The position numbers and the translations under genes were made by a program. The notes under the pieces are model-generated. The model was not told where the DNA came from. It saw only the letters and a program-made list of their open reading frames with translations, and did no database searches. From contig UESW01004768.1 of assembly GCA_900491605.1 (NCBI GenBank), positions 294,622-358,621 of the forward strand: 64,000 nucleotides of DNA. The letters are read 5' to 3'. Positions within the stretch are counted from its first letter, which is position 1, and every line of letters begins with the position of its first letter. This DNA is from Calamus simplicifolius. Lineage: Eukaryota; Streptophyta; Magnoliopsida; Arecales; Arecaceae. Below are positions 1-11,598 of this stretch, piece after piece.

Positions 1-1912
1 GAGTTAACCTTTGATTTTGATGTTTGAATTATTCAAACTCTTTTGATTGATGTTAATTTAATCCTTAATGCCCTTCTAAACCTTTTTGTTGATTAAAAAA
101 AAGGGGAGAAAGGTTGTTTACATATATGCATTATGCATTTGATATTAATTTCATTAATTTCATACAAAGGGGAGAAATGATATTAAGTTATAAGAGGATG
201 ACAATTACTTGAATATGAATGTTAAATGAAACTTTCAAGAAACTCAATATATGCACCAACATAGGGGGAGCTATCTCATTAAGGGGGAGCTTAACCTTAA
301 TTTTAAAATGTTTTGTCCGTTATGCATTAATTGATTATGCATATACTTAGTATTTTTGTCATCATAAAAAAGAAGAGATTGTTGAGAAAATTATTGAGAA
401 ATTATTTATCCAATTAATTGGTTTTGATGATTAACAAAAGCCATGAGTATATTCCTTGTGTTTCTGATAGATTTGATAAGTGTTTCAGGAATTAAGATCG
501 GTTATTATCCAAATGGTACTTAGAAATCAGTTTTGAATTGAATTTCAATGGAATTTATCTAAGTTCAGAACTTGGAGCCAACACCTAATAGTCTCGAGCC
601 GACTCCAGAGCGTACCAGAATAGTTCAGGATTTTTGGCATGGTTCGGAGTCGACACCTAGAGTTTTGGAGCCGACATCCAAAGTTTCAGAGCCGACACTC
701 GACTTGGCAGAGCCAACTCTAACCTGAGTTACAAAGACTATGTTTTCGGAGCATTTCTTGGAGCTGACACTTTAGATTTCGGGAGCCGACTCCAGTCAGT
801 GGGGAGTCGACACTTTGCAAAGTCGGAGCCGACTCCACATCGAATTGATTTTTGCTATTTATGGAAAGACGATCTGGAGCCGACACATGAAAAGTTGGAG
901 CCAACTCCAACCCATCAAGGATGATTTTTAAAAGTGCCAGATCAGCTCTATTGGATATATTTTCTCACCTAACTCTCAATGGATCTATTATCTTGTGTGG
1001 AGAATCATCTAAAGTACTTTGTAACGGCTATTTCTCACCTAATCTTAGATTAAGACTCTATATAAAGAGGGATTCATCCATTTGAAAAAAAGGAACGAAA
1101 AATATCAAGAAATAGAGAGAAAAATAGAGAAAAATACTCAGTGAAAAAAAGAGAAATTTCAAAAATAAATCTCTAAGTCAAAGCCTATCAATCCAAGAGA
1201 GATTCAAGAGAAATCTTAAGCCCTAAAAGTTCAAATTCGGAGGATTTTCAAAGGAAAAGAGAAGAAGAGCAAAAGCCCTATTTCCTCAAAGTTCTCTCCA
1301 ACATATTTTGGTCAAGAATCAGAGCTGAGCTTAATTCAACCATTCAAAAGAGAGGAGGAAAAGAAGAAAAGAAGAAAAGCTCAAATCTATTTGGCTTCAA
1401 TCAGGCTTTTCTTACCTTTGTTTATTTACATTACTTATTTGCTCATTTAAGGAGCTTTACTTTGTTGTAAACATTATTTTAAATTGTTGTTTACTAATTC
1501 AATCAGGGGGATTGAATTGGTTGAGGTAGATTACCTCGGGAACAAGCTAGTTTAGCTTGGGATTGGGTTTTGTGCTGGTGAACCCGTGAAAACCGGCTGG
1601 CTTCATTGTGACCCCGTATAAAACAACAAGTTAGAGCTGTGAGCTTGTAAAACAACTCAACTGTAATCAATGGATTATAGTGTGGACCCAAGAGTTGCTT
1701 GGAAGTGAACGTAGGTGTGGGATACACTGAACCAGTATAAATATCTTGTGTTTGTAGTGATTGTCTCTATCTCTCTCTCTTGTTGTGCTTTAAATTATTG
1801 CATCACTTCACTAGTATACTTAATCCTTGTGAAATTGATTTTAAGTTTTAAGTGTTAAATTTTTTAAAGAACCCAATTCACCCCCCCTCTTGGGTTGCCA
1901 TCTGGGCCAACA
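1..1912 (+). mobile_element. 3' end of a Sirevirus-type Ty1/copia retrotransposon (truncated by window start)
   Basis: The window opens in the non-coding 3' internal region of a Copia element and runs through its 3' LTR. The LTR closely resembles the LTRs of the complete element at 36434-46663: the same block structure, the same end (CATCTGGGCCAACA) and the same GAGTCGACTC-like repeats. Positions 94-379 hold several purine tracts (about 94-111, 165-178, 262-271, 281-290) and the final one at 366-379 next to the LTR, as in the other copy. The body and 5' LTR lie before the window. The bases after the LTR (1913-1917, CTACC) are one half of the expected target-site duplication, but the partner is not visible. 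The insertion lies in an exon of the Tat antisense gene. Confidence 0.85.
380..1912 (+). repeat. 3' LTR of Sirevirus-type Copia
   Basis: The LTR starts TGTTGAG after a purine tract and ends CCAACA, giving TG...CA termini and a length of 1533 bp. A TATA box (TATATAAA) lies near 1059-1066, followed by an A-rich R/U5 region. Positions 585-915 hold about ten degenerate copies of GAGCCGACTCC or GAGTCGACACC. The U5 end matches the LTR of the element at 36434-46663. Confidence 0.85.
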
Positions 1913-3217
1913 CTACCGAGAAGAGGGCCAAAATTAGGATCGTTCGAAAGGTCGAGGCTGGAGAGGCCTCAAGGAATGAAGTGGAGAAGGAACGGCCTCG
2001 TTCGCCTTCACCAGCACCGCCCCCGTCTCCCATCAATTTAACAGACACTCCTCCAGAACGGACTGAAGCACCGTCCCCACTGCCCACGGCTCCCGAGGTG
2101 GAGCCAATTGACTCGACAACAAGGCCGGTTCCAGAGGCCGTCCCATCTTCCGAATGGGCGATGGTCGAGATGCCTCCACAGGCTGAGGCGCTAGAGGAAG
2201 CATCACCGGTAGCTGACCCCACACCAGCGGCTGCCGGGTCCATGGAGGAAGACGAGATCGACGCTTCCTTCCAATCCATTTTGTCTCGCAATAGCCACTG
2301 GGCCGTGCGGATGATGGCTCAAGCCTCCGTGCCTGAGCTCCAGAGGTTCCTCCAGAACCAGCGGACTTCTACATTTTTCCGCGAGGCATCTGTAGCGCAC
2401 CTTTGGGTGAGTATCCTTTCACTGCCTACCTTTAGAGATCCGGTTTCTTCTCCTAACCTGAATTTATGAACAGGCGCTGAATTCTTTGACCGCCATGAAG
2501 GGCCTTTTGTCCCAGGCCGAAGCCACCCTCAACCGATCAAGGGAGGACACTAACCAAGCTCGGGCTAGGGCAGAAGAGGCCAAAGCCGCTCTGCAGATTG
2601 CCCAAGCGGAAGTGGCTCGGGCGCAGAGGGCCAAAGCCGAGGCCGAAGCTGCCCGATTTAGGGACTTGGCCCAAGCTGAAAAGGCAGAGGAGGCACTAGA
2701 AGTAGCTCAGCGCCAAGCGGCCAATGAGCTCGACAACGCTCAAGTGGCAGAGGAAAAGCAGAAGGTGGAAGAAGAAAAATAAAAAGCTGCCGAAGCGGAA
2801 GCGTTCCTGCTAAAGCACCGACTGCACTCTGCCACCATAGAAATAAGAGTGGCTGAGGAGCGGGCCAAAAATATTGAGGAAATTGCCCGCCAGGCTAATG
2901 CTGAGATAGCTAATCTGAAAGCGGTGGTGACCGAGGCCGAGAAGAAGGCCGCCGAGGCTGAAAAGAAAGCTGCAGAGGCCGAGAAGAAGGCCACTGAGGC
3001 TGTGGAGAGTTTTAGGAAGTCCGATGCTTTTGACAAGGAGTTGGCCGAGATAACTGCATTCGCATATGAGGGCGGCTTCCAAGATTGCAAGGAGAAAATA
3101 CGAAGACTCTACGGCCTCGAGGGAATTGAAGGGCTAGAGCCAGATGAATTTCCTGAGGACGATGATCAGCTCCCGCTGAACCTTAAATTTTTCTTTACTT
3201 CATTGTATAAAGTCTGA
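1913..3217 (+). pseudogene. Antisense extra gene of Tat-1, C-terminal half
   Basis: This reading frame runs opposite to gag-pol of its host element. Exon 1913-2406 encodes an acidic, proline-rich stretch ending in ...VAHLW. A GT-AG intron (2407-2473, GTGAGT...AACAG) follows in phase 0. Exon 2474-3217 encodes an Ala/Glu/Lys-rich coiled coil with AEKKA repeats and ends in a stop at 3215-3217. One in-frame TAA interrupts it at 2780-2782. The same intron position after ...AHLW and the same coiled-coil and acidic tail occur in Tat-2 (34395-35820, minus strand). The N-terminal part (Transposase_28-like in Tat-2) is cut off by the Copia insertion ending at 1912. Function is unknown. Confidence 0.7.
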
Positions 3218-3559
3218 CTTGAGTCAGCAATTTTGTAAACTCATTGGCTATTAATGAATAATCTTTTTGATCCATAGTGCTTATTTGACTTACATCGTAG
3301 TCAAGTTTTCTAGCAAATAGGTCGATGTAAACTGATTCTGGAGATTAGCCGAGGCCGAAGTCGTAAACAAGTATGGCTAATGTCTTGGGTTTATGGAGTA
3401 CCAATGACTTGAAAGTAGAAGACCCGACCATACATCGTAAGACGATGCAAGAGCCGGTAGTGCCAAGGGAGTGGAAACTCCGACACGACATTGGTTTAGG
3501 GACACACACCAGGCTAGAAAGCATCTGTATTTCAGCTTGAGAGCTGATATGGGGTCGGA

Positions 3560-3805
3560 ATTGGGTACTGATGCGGAGTCAAACCTATGTGCCGATGCGG
3601 AGTCGAACGAGCGGAGTCAAATGAGTGCCGGCTCGGAGTCGGGCTTCATCGGTCGATGCGGAATTGGGCCGCAAGTACCGATGTGGAGATAGTCTTCAGG
3701 TGCCGACGCGGAGTCTGGCTTAAGGTGCCGATGCGGAGTCGGGCTTCAGGTGTCGATGCGGAGTCAGGCTTTGGGTGCCGATGCAGAGTCGGGCTTCAGG
3801 TAAAG
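3560..3805. repeat. Minisatellite in Tat-1 between antisense gene and integrase
   Basis: Degenerate tandem copies of a unit of about 25 bp around TGCCGATGCGGAGTCGGGCT. The reverse complement matches the unit at 33725-34115 in Tat-2, which sits in the same place, just past the integrase end. Short frames through it are repeat artefacts. Confidence 0.75.
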
Positions 3806-3888
3806 TGAGATTGCTCAGACATTTCCATTAGTAAGAAAATGAATAGTATTCTAGCAGACATGCTTAAACTAAAGACATTAGCCTACTA

Positions 3889-5583
3889 CTAATAGTACCA
3901 ACGTAGGTTGTCCACGTTCCAAGTGCGAGGGAGAGGCTTCCCATCTAGCCCTGCGATCCGGTATGCTCTGCGATGAAGTACATCGGTGACCCGGTAGGGC
4001 CCTTCCCAATTGGGAGACAGTTTTCCCCCTTTCGTAGGTTTGGAGACTTTGGCTCATTTGAGGACTAGGTCGCCAAGGAGGAACGTTCTGGGACAAACTC
4101 GAGCATTGTAATATTTTGCGACTCTCTGTCGGTAGGTAGCCATCCTGAGTCGCGCTTGATCACGGAGTTCGTCGACAAGGTCAAGGCTGGCTCTCAACTG
4201 ATTGGGGTTGTTCTCATTATACGATTGTGTCTGGGGGCTGAGGATACCAATCTCCACTGGAATGATTACTTCAGATCCAAACATGAGGCTGAAGGGAGTT
4301 TCTTCAGTGGGGGTTCGGGGCATCATGTGGTACGCCCACAGCATGTTCGGGAGCTCCTCTACCCACCTTCCTTTGAAGTTATCCAGATGTGTCCTAAGCC
4401 CTTGAAGGATTGTCCAATTTGTTACTTCTGCCGCTCTATTTGTATGGGGATGACCGACAAAGGTGAACCTTTGATATATTTCCAGCTCGGTGCAGAACTC
4501 TTTGAAAGGGGCATTGTCGAACTGGCGCCTGTTGTTGGTAACAAGTGTGTGGGGTAGTCTGAACCGGCAAATAATAGACTTCCAAAAGAAGTTCCTCACC
4601 TTAGCTTCGGTAATCTTGGCCAGCACTTCGGCCTCCACCCACTTGGTGAAGTGGTCGATGACGACGAGCAAGAACTTCCACTGACCAGAAGCTGGAGGGA
4701 ATGGTCTTAGAATATCCATTCCCCATTGGGCGAATGGCCATGGAGCCGACATGGGGCTCAGTTGGGAGGTTGGCAGCCACTGGATGTTAGCATGCCGCTG
4801 ACAGCTATCGCATTTCCAAACCAGCTCGGCTGCGTCCTCCCGTATGGTGGGCCAGTAGTAGCCTTGGCGCAAGGCCTTGTGTGACAGTGCTCTGCCCCCC
4901 AAGTGGTTTCCGCAAATACCTTCGTGGATCTCACGGAGGATGTGGTCGACATCTACGGGACCAACACATCTGAGGAGAGGATGAGAGAAAGATCTTCGGT
5001 ACAATTGCCCGTCGAACATTAGGAACTTATGCACTCGCCACTTAAATAGCTTGGCTTCGGCGGGGTCGGCTGGGAGGGCGCCAGCGGTGAAGTATTGGAT
5101 GTAAACATCCATCCAGGAGGGCTCTTTTCGAACTGGCATGGATTCTTCAACTGCGTCGATGCTTGAGGCTTCTAGATGCTCTATGTAGGTTCTTCCCAAA
5201 GTCCCATTGGCCGAGGCAGCTAGTCGGGATAGAGCATCAGCTCTGGCATTCTCCCTCCGAGAAATGTAGCTGACGCTGAAGTGGGCAAAGTGAGAAGTTT
5301 GCGACTGCACCATGCTTAAGTAACGGGACATAGTAGGATCCCACGCTTCATACTCCCTCTTAATTTGGCCGGAGACCAGCTGGGAATCGATGAAGTCCCT
5401 AAGGCATTTCACCCCGAGCCCCCGAGCCAATCTTATCCCTGACAGTAGGGCTTCATATTTAGCTTGGTTGTTGGTGGCTGGGAAAAGGAAACAGGGGGCG
5501 TACTCGGTCACCACTCCATCTGGGCTAGCCAGAATGAGGCCTGCCCCACTTAAGAGTTTGATGCTCCATCTACGTGGAGGATC
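3889..5583 (-). pseudogene. Tat-1 pol: second RNase H and integrase
   Basis: The minus-strand frame 5514-4054 starts in the archaeal-type RNase H, continues through the HHCC zinc-binding motif of integrase (H, H and CDSC visible) and the DDE core, and ends in a C-terminal domain that reads on past a stop near 4054 to a stop at 3889-3891. The first catalytic Asp (WGMDI) and the Glu (AAEVTN) are present. The second Asp is lost: the usual TDNG block reads TNNR. A frameshift near 5515-5580 separates the start of the second RNase H from the rest. The second RNase H supports Tat assignment. No chromodomain is seen. Confidence 0.8.
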
Positions 5584-6945
5584 CAGTCATTCCCTCCCTC
5601 CCCGGTTTCGACGCCCGAGGAGTTTGTATGGGATTCTTCCGGTTGCTCTTCTGCCTAGGTGCACTCCATCAGGAAATCCGCTAAGACTTGAAACTTCATA
5701 GCTGACCGGGGTCAGAACGATAGGTCAAACTCTCCCAGTTTGAGCGCCCACTTTGCCAGCCGGCCAGAAGTATCAAGATGAGAAAGGATCGTCTTGAGCG
5801 GTTAGTCGATGACCACCACGATCAGGTGAGCTTGAAAGTAGGGCCTGAGGCACTGGACAGAGACGATCAATGCGAAAATGAACTTCTCGACTCTCGAGTA
5901 TCTGGTCTCCGCATCATGAAGCACTTTGCTGGTGTAGTATACCGGCATTTGTGCCCCATCGGCGTTCACGCAAACAAGCACAGAGCTGACAGCTTCAGGA
6001 GAGGCTGCGAGGTAGAGAAGGAGCTCTTCCTCCCCCCTTAGTTTAGACAACAGTGGTGGGGTGGACAAAAACTCTTTTAATCCCTCGAAAGCCTCCTGGC
6101 ACTTCCTCATCCATTCAAAGCCATTGACTTTGCATAGTGCCCTAAAGAATGGCATGCATCTTTCTGTAGACTTTGACAAAAAATGGCTCAAGGCCGCCAC
6201 CCTTCCAATCAGACACTGCACTTCTTTCTTGTTGGCTGGAGACCTCATGTCTAGGATGGCTCGGATCTTATCAGGGTTCGCCTCAATCCCACGCCGTGTC
6301 ACCATGAAACCCAAGAACTTGCCCGCTATTACCCCAAAGAAGCACTTGCGGGGGTTCAACCTCATCTGATACCGACAGAGGTTGCCAAAGGTCTTCGCTA
6401 GGTCAGCGATGTGGTCAGCTATGCGGACACTTTTAGTCAGCATGTTGTCCACATACACCTCCATGTTACATCCAATATGGTCTTCAAAGATCTTATTCAT
6501 TAGCCTTTGGTAAGTGGCTCCCACGTTCTTTAGTCTGAACGACATCACCTTATAACAGTATATTCCCTTCTCAGTCACGAACGAAGTAGCTTCCTCATCA
6601 GTGGGGTCCATCTTAATCTGATTATATTCGGAAAAGGCATCCATGAAGCTAAGGGTCTCGTGACCCAAGGTAGCGTCCACGAGCTGATCGATCTGAGGCA
6701 AGGGGAAGCTATCCTTGGGGCACGCTTTGTTGAGGTCGATGAAGTCTACATACATCCTTCAGCTCCCATTGGCCTTGCGGACCATCACGATGTTGGCCAA
6801 CCAATTGGGGTAGTAGACTTCTCGAACATGGCCGGTAGCCTCCAGCTTGCGGATCTCTTCGTCAATCGCTTTCTATTAGTCTGGGGTGAAGTTTCTCTTC
6901 TTCTACCAGACTGGCCGGCACCCCGGCTTAATGTTGAGCCGATGG
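5584..6945 (-). pseudogene. Tat-1 pol: reverse transcriptase and RNase H
   Basis: The main open stretch is 6755-5802 on the minus strand, with RT blocks VDFIDLNKACPKDSFPLP, YNQIKM and the palm motif. The catalytic YxDD motif reads YVDN (6444-6455), so one essential Asp is lost. Sequence upstream to about 6945 encodes the pre-RT region with in-frame stops. Downstream, the RNase H part (YYTSKVL, TRYSRVEK) runs into a stop near 5802 and continues, broken, to about 5584. The intact counterpart motif in Tat-2 is YIDD. Confidence 0.8.
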
Positions 6946-7330
6946 GTGATTACGTCCTCAGGGATGCCGGGTATATTAGATGATGACCATGCGAAGATGT
7001 CAGAGTTGGAACACCGTATCTAATGGAGTCTCCAGTTAAACCCATCAAGGGAGTGGTGACGGGTCGAAGAGAGCTTCTAGGTAAATCCATTCTAACAAAA
7101 GCATCATAGCTCAACACATCTACTAAACTTCCACTGTCAACCAAAATTCTTTTATAGGGTGTTTTGCGATCGTCATAGATACGACGACGCTATCATCATG
7201 CTCATTTACTACCTCGTCTAGATCCCTTCTAGAGAAGGGATTACATAATCTTCTCCCTCCTCTCGTTGTCTTTTAGAATTACTACCTGCCCCCCATGAGA
7301 TCATGGCTACCGTCTTCTCCGTTGGGGCGT
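6946..7330 (-). pseudogene. Tat-1 protease remnant with internal deletion
   Basis: The minus-strand frame 7144-6950 begins with the aspartic protease motif VDSGS and the conserved stretch SYDAFVRM. Compared with Tat-2 (29950-30340), the C-terminal half of the protease and the spacer before RT are missing: the frame passes within a few codons into the pre-RT region. A deletion of a few hundred bases is inferred. 7150-7330 is a degraded linker to gag. Confidence 0.65.
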
Positions 7331-7343
7331 TATCCACTCCAGC

Positions 7344-8851
7344 TTAAGGTGCGGGGGGTGCCGACAGGCCCGGGGCAGTAGGGTTCCCTCTTCGGATAAA
7401 CTTGCCCAGATGGCCTTGCTGAACGAGCTCTTTGATTGCCTTCTTCAATAGGCGGCAGTCTTCAGTGTCGTGCCCATAGTCTCTGTGGTACCAGCAATAG
7501 AGTTCCTTGCTGCGAGGAACCCCCGGTCTCATGGGGGTGGATGCCGAAGGTAGGGCTTATCCTCGATCTATAGTAGAATGTGCGATATCGGAGCAAGGAG
7601 AGGACTGAAGTGCTCTTTTGGAGCCAACACTTGGGGCCGGTTATCTGCGCGACGGGGTGGCTCGGGTTTTCTAGACTGCACCCCAGTGGACTCTGAAGAT
7701 GCTGGTTTCTTATCGGACCCTTTGTCAACCTTCCTCCTGGAGGAGTCTGCTTCATCGATGTGAATGTACTTCTGCACCCGGCTCAGTAGTTCGGCATAAG
7801 AGTGAAGAGGTTTTTTGTCTAAGGAATTGGTAAACCAGGAAGGACGGAGTCCCTGCTTCAAAGCCAGTGTGGCTACGGAGTCCTCCATGTTGTATACCTC
7901 CAATGCAGCTTCCTTGAACTGAGCCACAAAGTCCTTCAGGGTTTCACCGCTCTTCTGCTGGACGGCGAATAGGCTGTCAGCCACCCGGAGAATCTTTTAG
8001 CATGCATCAAAGTGGGTCAGGAAAGATCGCTCAAGTTGCCGGAAAGAGTTGATAATGCGTGATGGTAAACAGGAGTACCACGTATGCACCGCCTTCTGAA
8101 GCGTGGCCGGAAAGGCGACACAGAGAAGAGAGTCTGTCGCCCCCTGGACTTGCATGAGGACCTTATAGCTCTCCAGATGATCTAGGAGGTCCGTCGTGCC
8201 ATCGTACGGGTCCAATTGGGGTAGACGGAACCAAGGTGGGACCGGTTCTTCCATGATACGATAAGAAAGCGGGGGGCGGTGATCGTAGTCCGTCCCTTGG
8301 GGGTTGGTGATCCTGCAGCTAAGCTCGTCCAGCCGTTGATGGTACTCCTCTAACCGTTGTGCAGCCCGACGAGCAGTCTTCCTGTTAGCGCCTTCCTCTA
8401 AGGATCCGAAAGATGAAGAGGGGGAAGACTGCGGGTGCAAGGGATGTATGTGCCTCATTTCCTTCTCACCACGCCGTCTGCAAGAGCGGTCGGAGTGGTG
8501 GGAAGGAGATCGTCGCCGCTTAGAGGCCTCCCTATGACGAGGCTTTGGGAACGAATGGTGGGAGGCCTCCGAAGGGGTCCTGCCATGAGACCGACTAGCT
8601 CCATGACCCTTCTCATGAGGCGGAGAGGGCTGAGGTGGCAAGGGCATGGTGGCGAAGCAGTGCTCATGCAGTCTCCATACCACCGTCATTAGATCTTGTA
8701 CTTGATGAGTCAGGGCATCGAGCCGATCGGACTGGCTAGCCTGTGGTGGTGCAGGAGGCGGAACATAGAGGTTGGCCTCTGATTGCTCAGCCTGCTGGAG
8801 ACGTTCTGTAGCCTGGCTGATGGAAGCCTCCTGTGCATGCGTAACCACCAT
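7344..8851 (-). pseudogene. Tat-1 gag
   Basis: I place the start at the ATG at 8849-8851 (MVVTHAQEAS), because the Tat-2 copy starts at the equivalent MVVTRA. A Ser/Arg/His-rich linker is followed by a retrotransposon gag domain (LDPYDGTTDLLDHLESYK, FRQLERSFLTHFDAC). One in-frame stop lies at 7997-7999; the frame then resumes to 7568. A frameshift near 7535 leads to a zinc-finger-like segment, YHRDYGHDTEDC, at 7344-7532. It encodes the structural protein of the retrotransposon particle and is inactive here. Confidence 0.8.
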
Positions 8852-8905
8852 CTTCTTCCTTGCAGAAGTTGTGGGGTCGCAGAGGGAATGTTCATCTACT
8901 GCTGC

Positions 8906-8927
8906 CCCTCTACCTGGCATGCCAATC
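8906..8927 (-). other. Tat-1 primer-binding site
   Basis: On the minus strand, GATTGGCATGCCAGGTAG follows the LTR end directly. Tat-2 and Tat-3 carry the related GATTGGTGCGCCAAG and GATTGGTGCGCTAGG at the same place. The sequence resembles the complement of a plant tRNA-Arg 3' end. That tRNA identity is from memory and not checked. Confidence 0.6.
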
Positions 8928-9459
8928 TGCTGCTGCCAAATCACTCCTGGGATGCGTCGGGTGAGAGATGAGCTTCTTGTGCCTTAAGAGGAATGGTTGG
9001 ATCGCCTCCTTCAGCTGAAAACCTACAAGAAAAGTTCCAGGCCGATGGTTCTGGCGGGGACCCTTTGATGCTTAAGTCAGCAATCTGGAGAACAGGGATT
9101 TTTTATCAGAGAGTAGAGATCAGTCCCCCCGCACTGCAAGCTAGGGTCCTTTTTTTATACCTGTCCGGGGGTCCCTTTTACCCCTTGTAGTTAGAACCGT
9201 CGAATCCCCTCTTTTGCTAGGATAGGCTCTGTGAACGGTAGGCAGGTGCGCCGTTACTGAGTGGGCGCCGTGAATACCGGCAACTATGTGGTATGTTGGT
9301 AACTGCCCGTGATTATGGCCGGGGCGAGGTTCGAGGCCGAGCCGAATCCGAGGCCGAAGCCGAGGCCGAGCCGAATCCGAGGCCGAAGCCAAGGCCAAGC
9401 CGAATCCGAGGCCGAAGCAAGGCCGGAGCCGAAGCCGAGCTCGAAACTAGCCGAAATCA
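8928..9459 (-). repeat. 5' LTR of Tat-1 (on minus strand)
   Basis: Read on the minus strand, the LTR ends TTTGGCAGCAGCA before the PBS. It has a TATA-like box (TATAAAAA, about 9152-9159) and begins with a CGGCTT/CGGCCT-rich U3 (9320-9450). I place its start at TGATTTCGG (9459). This end is tentative because no second LTR is available for comparison. Confidence 0.6.
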
Positions 9460-11598
9460 TTACTTTATATATATTCCTTTTCATGCCACTAGCACTGTTC
9501 ATTGAGAATCTCAACCCTGGTCTTCTAATTCTATTCCATTACAACCTGGCCCAGCTCTCAGTGTCCTGCAACATGGTCCTCATTCTCACATTATCCTTCC
9601 TATCTCTCGTCTCTTATGCAATAAAATCTAGGATCTTATCATGAAGTAAAGGAGGAGATCGAGACCAGCCACGCCCCAGAGTCTACTTAGTTCTTTTGTC
9701 TGCACTCCCATCTATGGGCCCTTTAGCTTGTCCTGTACTCTTCCATCTCCTATGGATCGTATGAGTCTTGACACACACAGAAACTGTATGCAGTCCTCGC
9801 TAACAAGGCAACCAAGCTTGATTCTGTTGACCAGCTACGTCTGTCAGACTTCAGTTGCAACTAGGTCTTTTAGAAAGACTAGAAACTATAGTGTGACAAG
9901 GGTTATAGATGACATACAATCAATAGAATCCATTCAGCAGGAGAATATACAATTACATGTCATTTAATATCTTACTTTAGGCGCAGATTGACTCAAATGT
10001 ACAGCTTGGATCCAACTACATCAAATTCACAACAATTAAATATAAGATTAGATTGGTTGCTCTAGTGTATTATATCTTAACATCATTGACCAAGTACGGT
10101 ATAATTAATCGAAAGATCGATTGACAGCTAAATTAATTGAATGCATGCCCACGTCAAGAGCTGGACTGATTATGTTGAATATCCTATAAAATACTTAACA
10201 TCGGAAAGAGATACAAGCAATGACTGGTGTCTTTTGTGCTGAGGATAAGCCCTCCCCAGGTTACGCATTTTAGATTGCAGACGTGACGTTATTAATCCAA
10301 TTGATGGATACCATCACGAGCCTCTAATGTTATTATAATCCTTTGTGATGGATGGCAAGTTCTCATTGAGAGAGAGAGAGAGAGAGAGAGGCCAATAAAT
10401 TTATCAGAGAAATGGCAGCTTATTAGAGAAGGAAAAAATGAATCCAGAGTTTTCTCTTGTTTGCTTGAATTGAGAATATGCCAAGGAAACTTGTGCAGGA
10501 AGTAACAGAGAAATGGTTTAGGCATCTTATAGCACTAGCTTATTCTAGCTTATTAGAGAAGGAAAAACTAAGGCCTCATAACCCTGGATATCCACCTTAG
10601 TTTTCTCTCAGACTATCATTTTATACATTATCCTTGTCTGGCACATAAGGAATGAATCAAGTAAAGTGCACTAATCAATTAAAGGTAAATTATTCCGCAA
10701 AAATAAACAATAAAATTCATGAATTTGTGTGGACCATAAGCCAAGGCCACCAACAGCCAAGTTCAAATACATATTGTTTTTTTAAGTTTTAACCAAGTAT
10801 TATGTTTGTCACAAATTCTTTTAGAAATGTAATGGGTTAAATAAAAATTTAGCAATGTTATTAGATAAGCTAACTAAATGATCAAAAACAATAAGTTGGT
10901 ACGCACTCTGAGATAGAGCCACTTACAAATCAGAATCACATACTTTCTTAACTCAGTAATATATTTCTCACAAGTGTTTTTGGAACAATCTATTGGGAAA
11001 GAATTAGTGAATGAATAAAATAAAACATCAGATTATTAGTTATTCTTAAGGACTTCTTTCCTATGAAACCAATACGTATCATTCCTATAGACCCAAATGA
11101 AGACTATAAACTGTGTCCTTAGATATGGCAACACAGCTACAAAACCAACACCTTCATTAAAAAGAAATTTCAAAACAATTCCTGCAACAATCTATATCTT
11201 TTTTGGGTTATCCAACAATCTATATATTAAGGGATATGAACTCCTCTGTACTTTTCTTTATTTTTTTTGGGTTATCCAACAATATTGCATATTTTTAGTA
11301 ACATATTGGATGATTAAAAATTAAATTCTTAGCTCTACTATGCAAAAATGATATTTCTTGATAGAAAGAATCACATCACTTATCGTGACTACATATATCT
11401 CCTATTTCATTCTATTAATCTATCATATACCAGGACCACATCACTTAATATTCTCAAATTTTTTAAGTAGAGTTTCTTTTATCATATTACTATTTATTCC
11501 GACATAGGCCTATGCTACTAAATATTGAACACTTATGATAATGAAATACGTGCAGGATATTGGATAAAATTGGTTGTTTATTGATCATTTATCCTAAA
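9460..11598. other. AT-rich sequence without recognised gene
   Basis: No open frame with recognisable domains. It contains a (GA)n microsatellite at 10369-10390, a repeated CTTATTAGAGAAGGAAAAA (about 10420 and 10550), and a repeated TTGGGTTATCCAACAAT (about 11203 and 11268). The right part (after about 11330) may be the 5' end of the CACTA element, because TGCAG before 11560 resembles a splice acceptor. I could not find a terminal CACTA repeat. Confidence 0.5.

Larger units (their letters stand above)
1913..9459 (-). mobile_element. Tat-1: Ty3/gypsy retrotransposon, Tat lineage, minus strand, incomplete
   Basis: On the minus strand the order is LTR (8928-9459), PBS, gag, protease remnant, RT, RNase H, a second (archaeal-type) RNase H, integrase, minisatellite, and then an extra gene on the opposite strand. 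A second RNase H before integrase and an antisense extra ORF near the 3' end are features known from the plant Tat (Ogre/Retand/Grande) group. The left end is cut by the Copia LTR at 1912, so the 3' LTR is outside the window. Stops, frameshifts and lost catalytic residues show it is dead. Its layout matches Tat-2 (27452-48206). Confidence 0.85.

Noticed and set aside
9293..9644. Frame with AEPNPRPKPRPSRI repeats
   Set aside because: Translation of the CGGCTT-rich U3 of the Tat-1 LTR.
10369..10390. (GA)n run as a regulatory site
   Set aside because: Ordinary microsatellite; nothing near it suggests a promoter.
11320..11350. Possible CACTA 5' terminus (TCTACTATGCAAAAATGATA)
   Set aside because: Lacks the exact CACTA start and I found no matching inverted copy or 3-bp duplication near 26430-27450.
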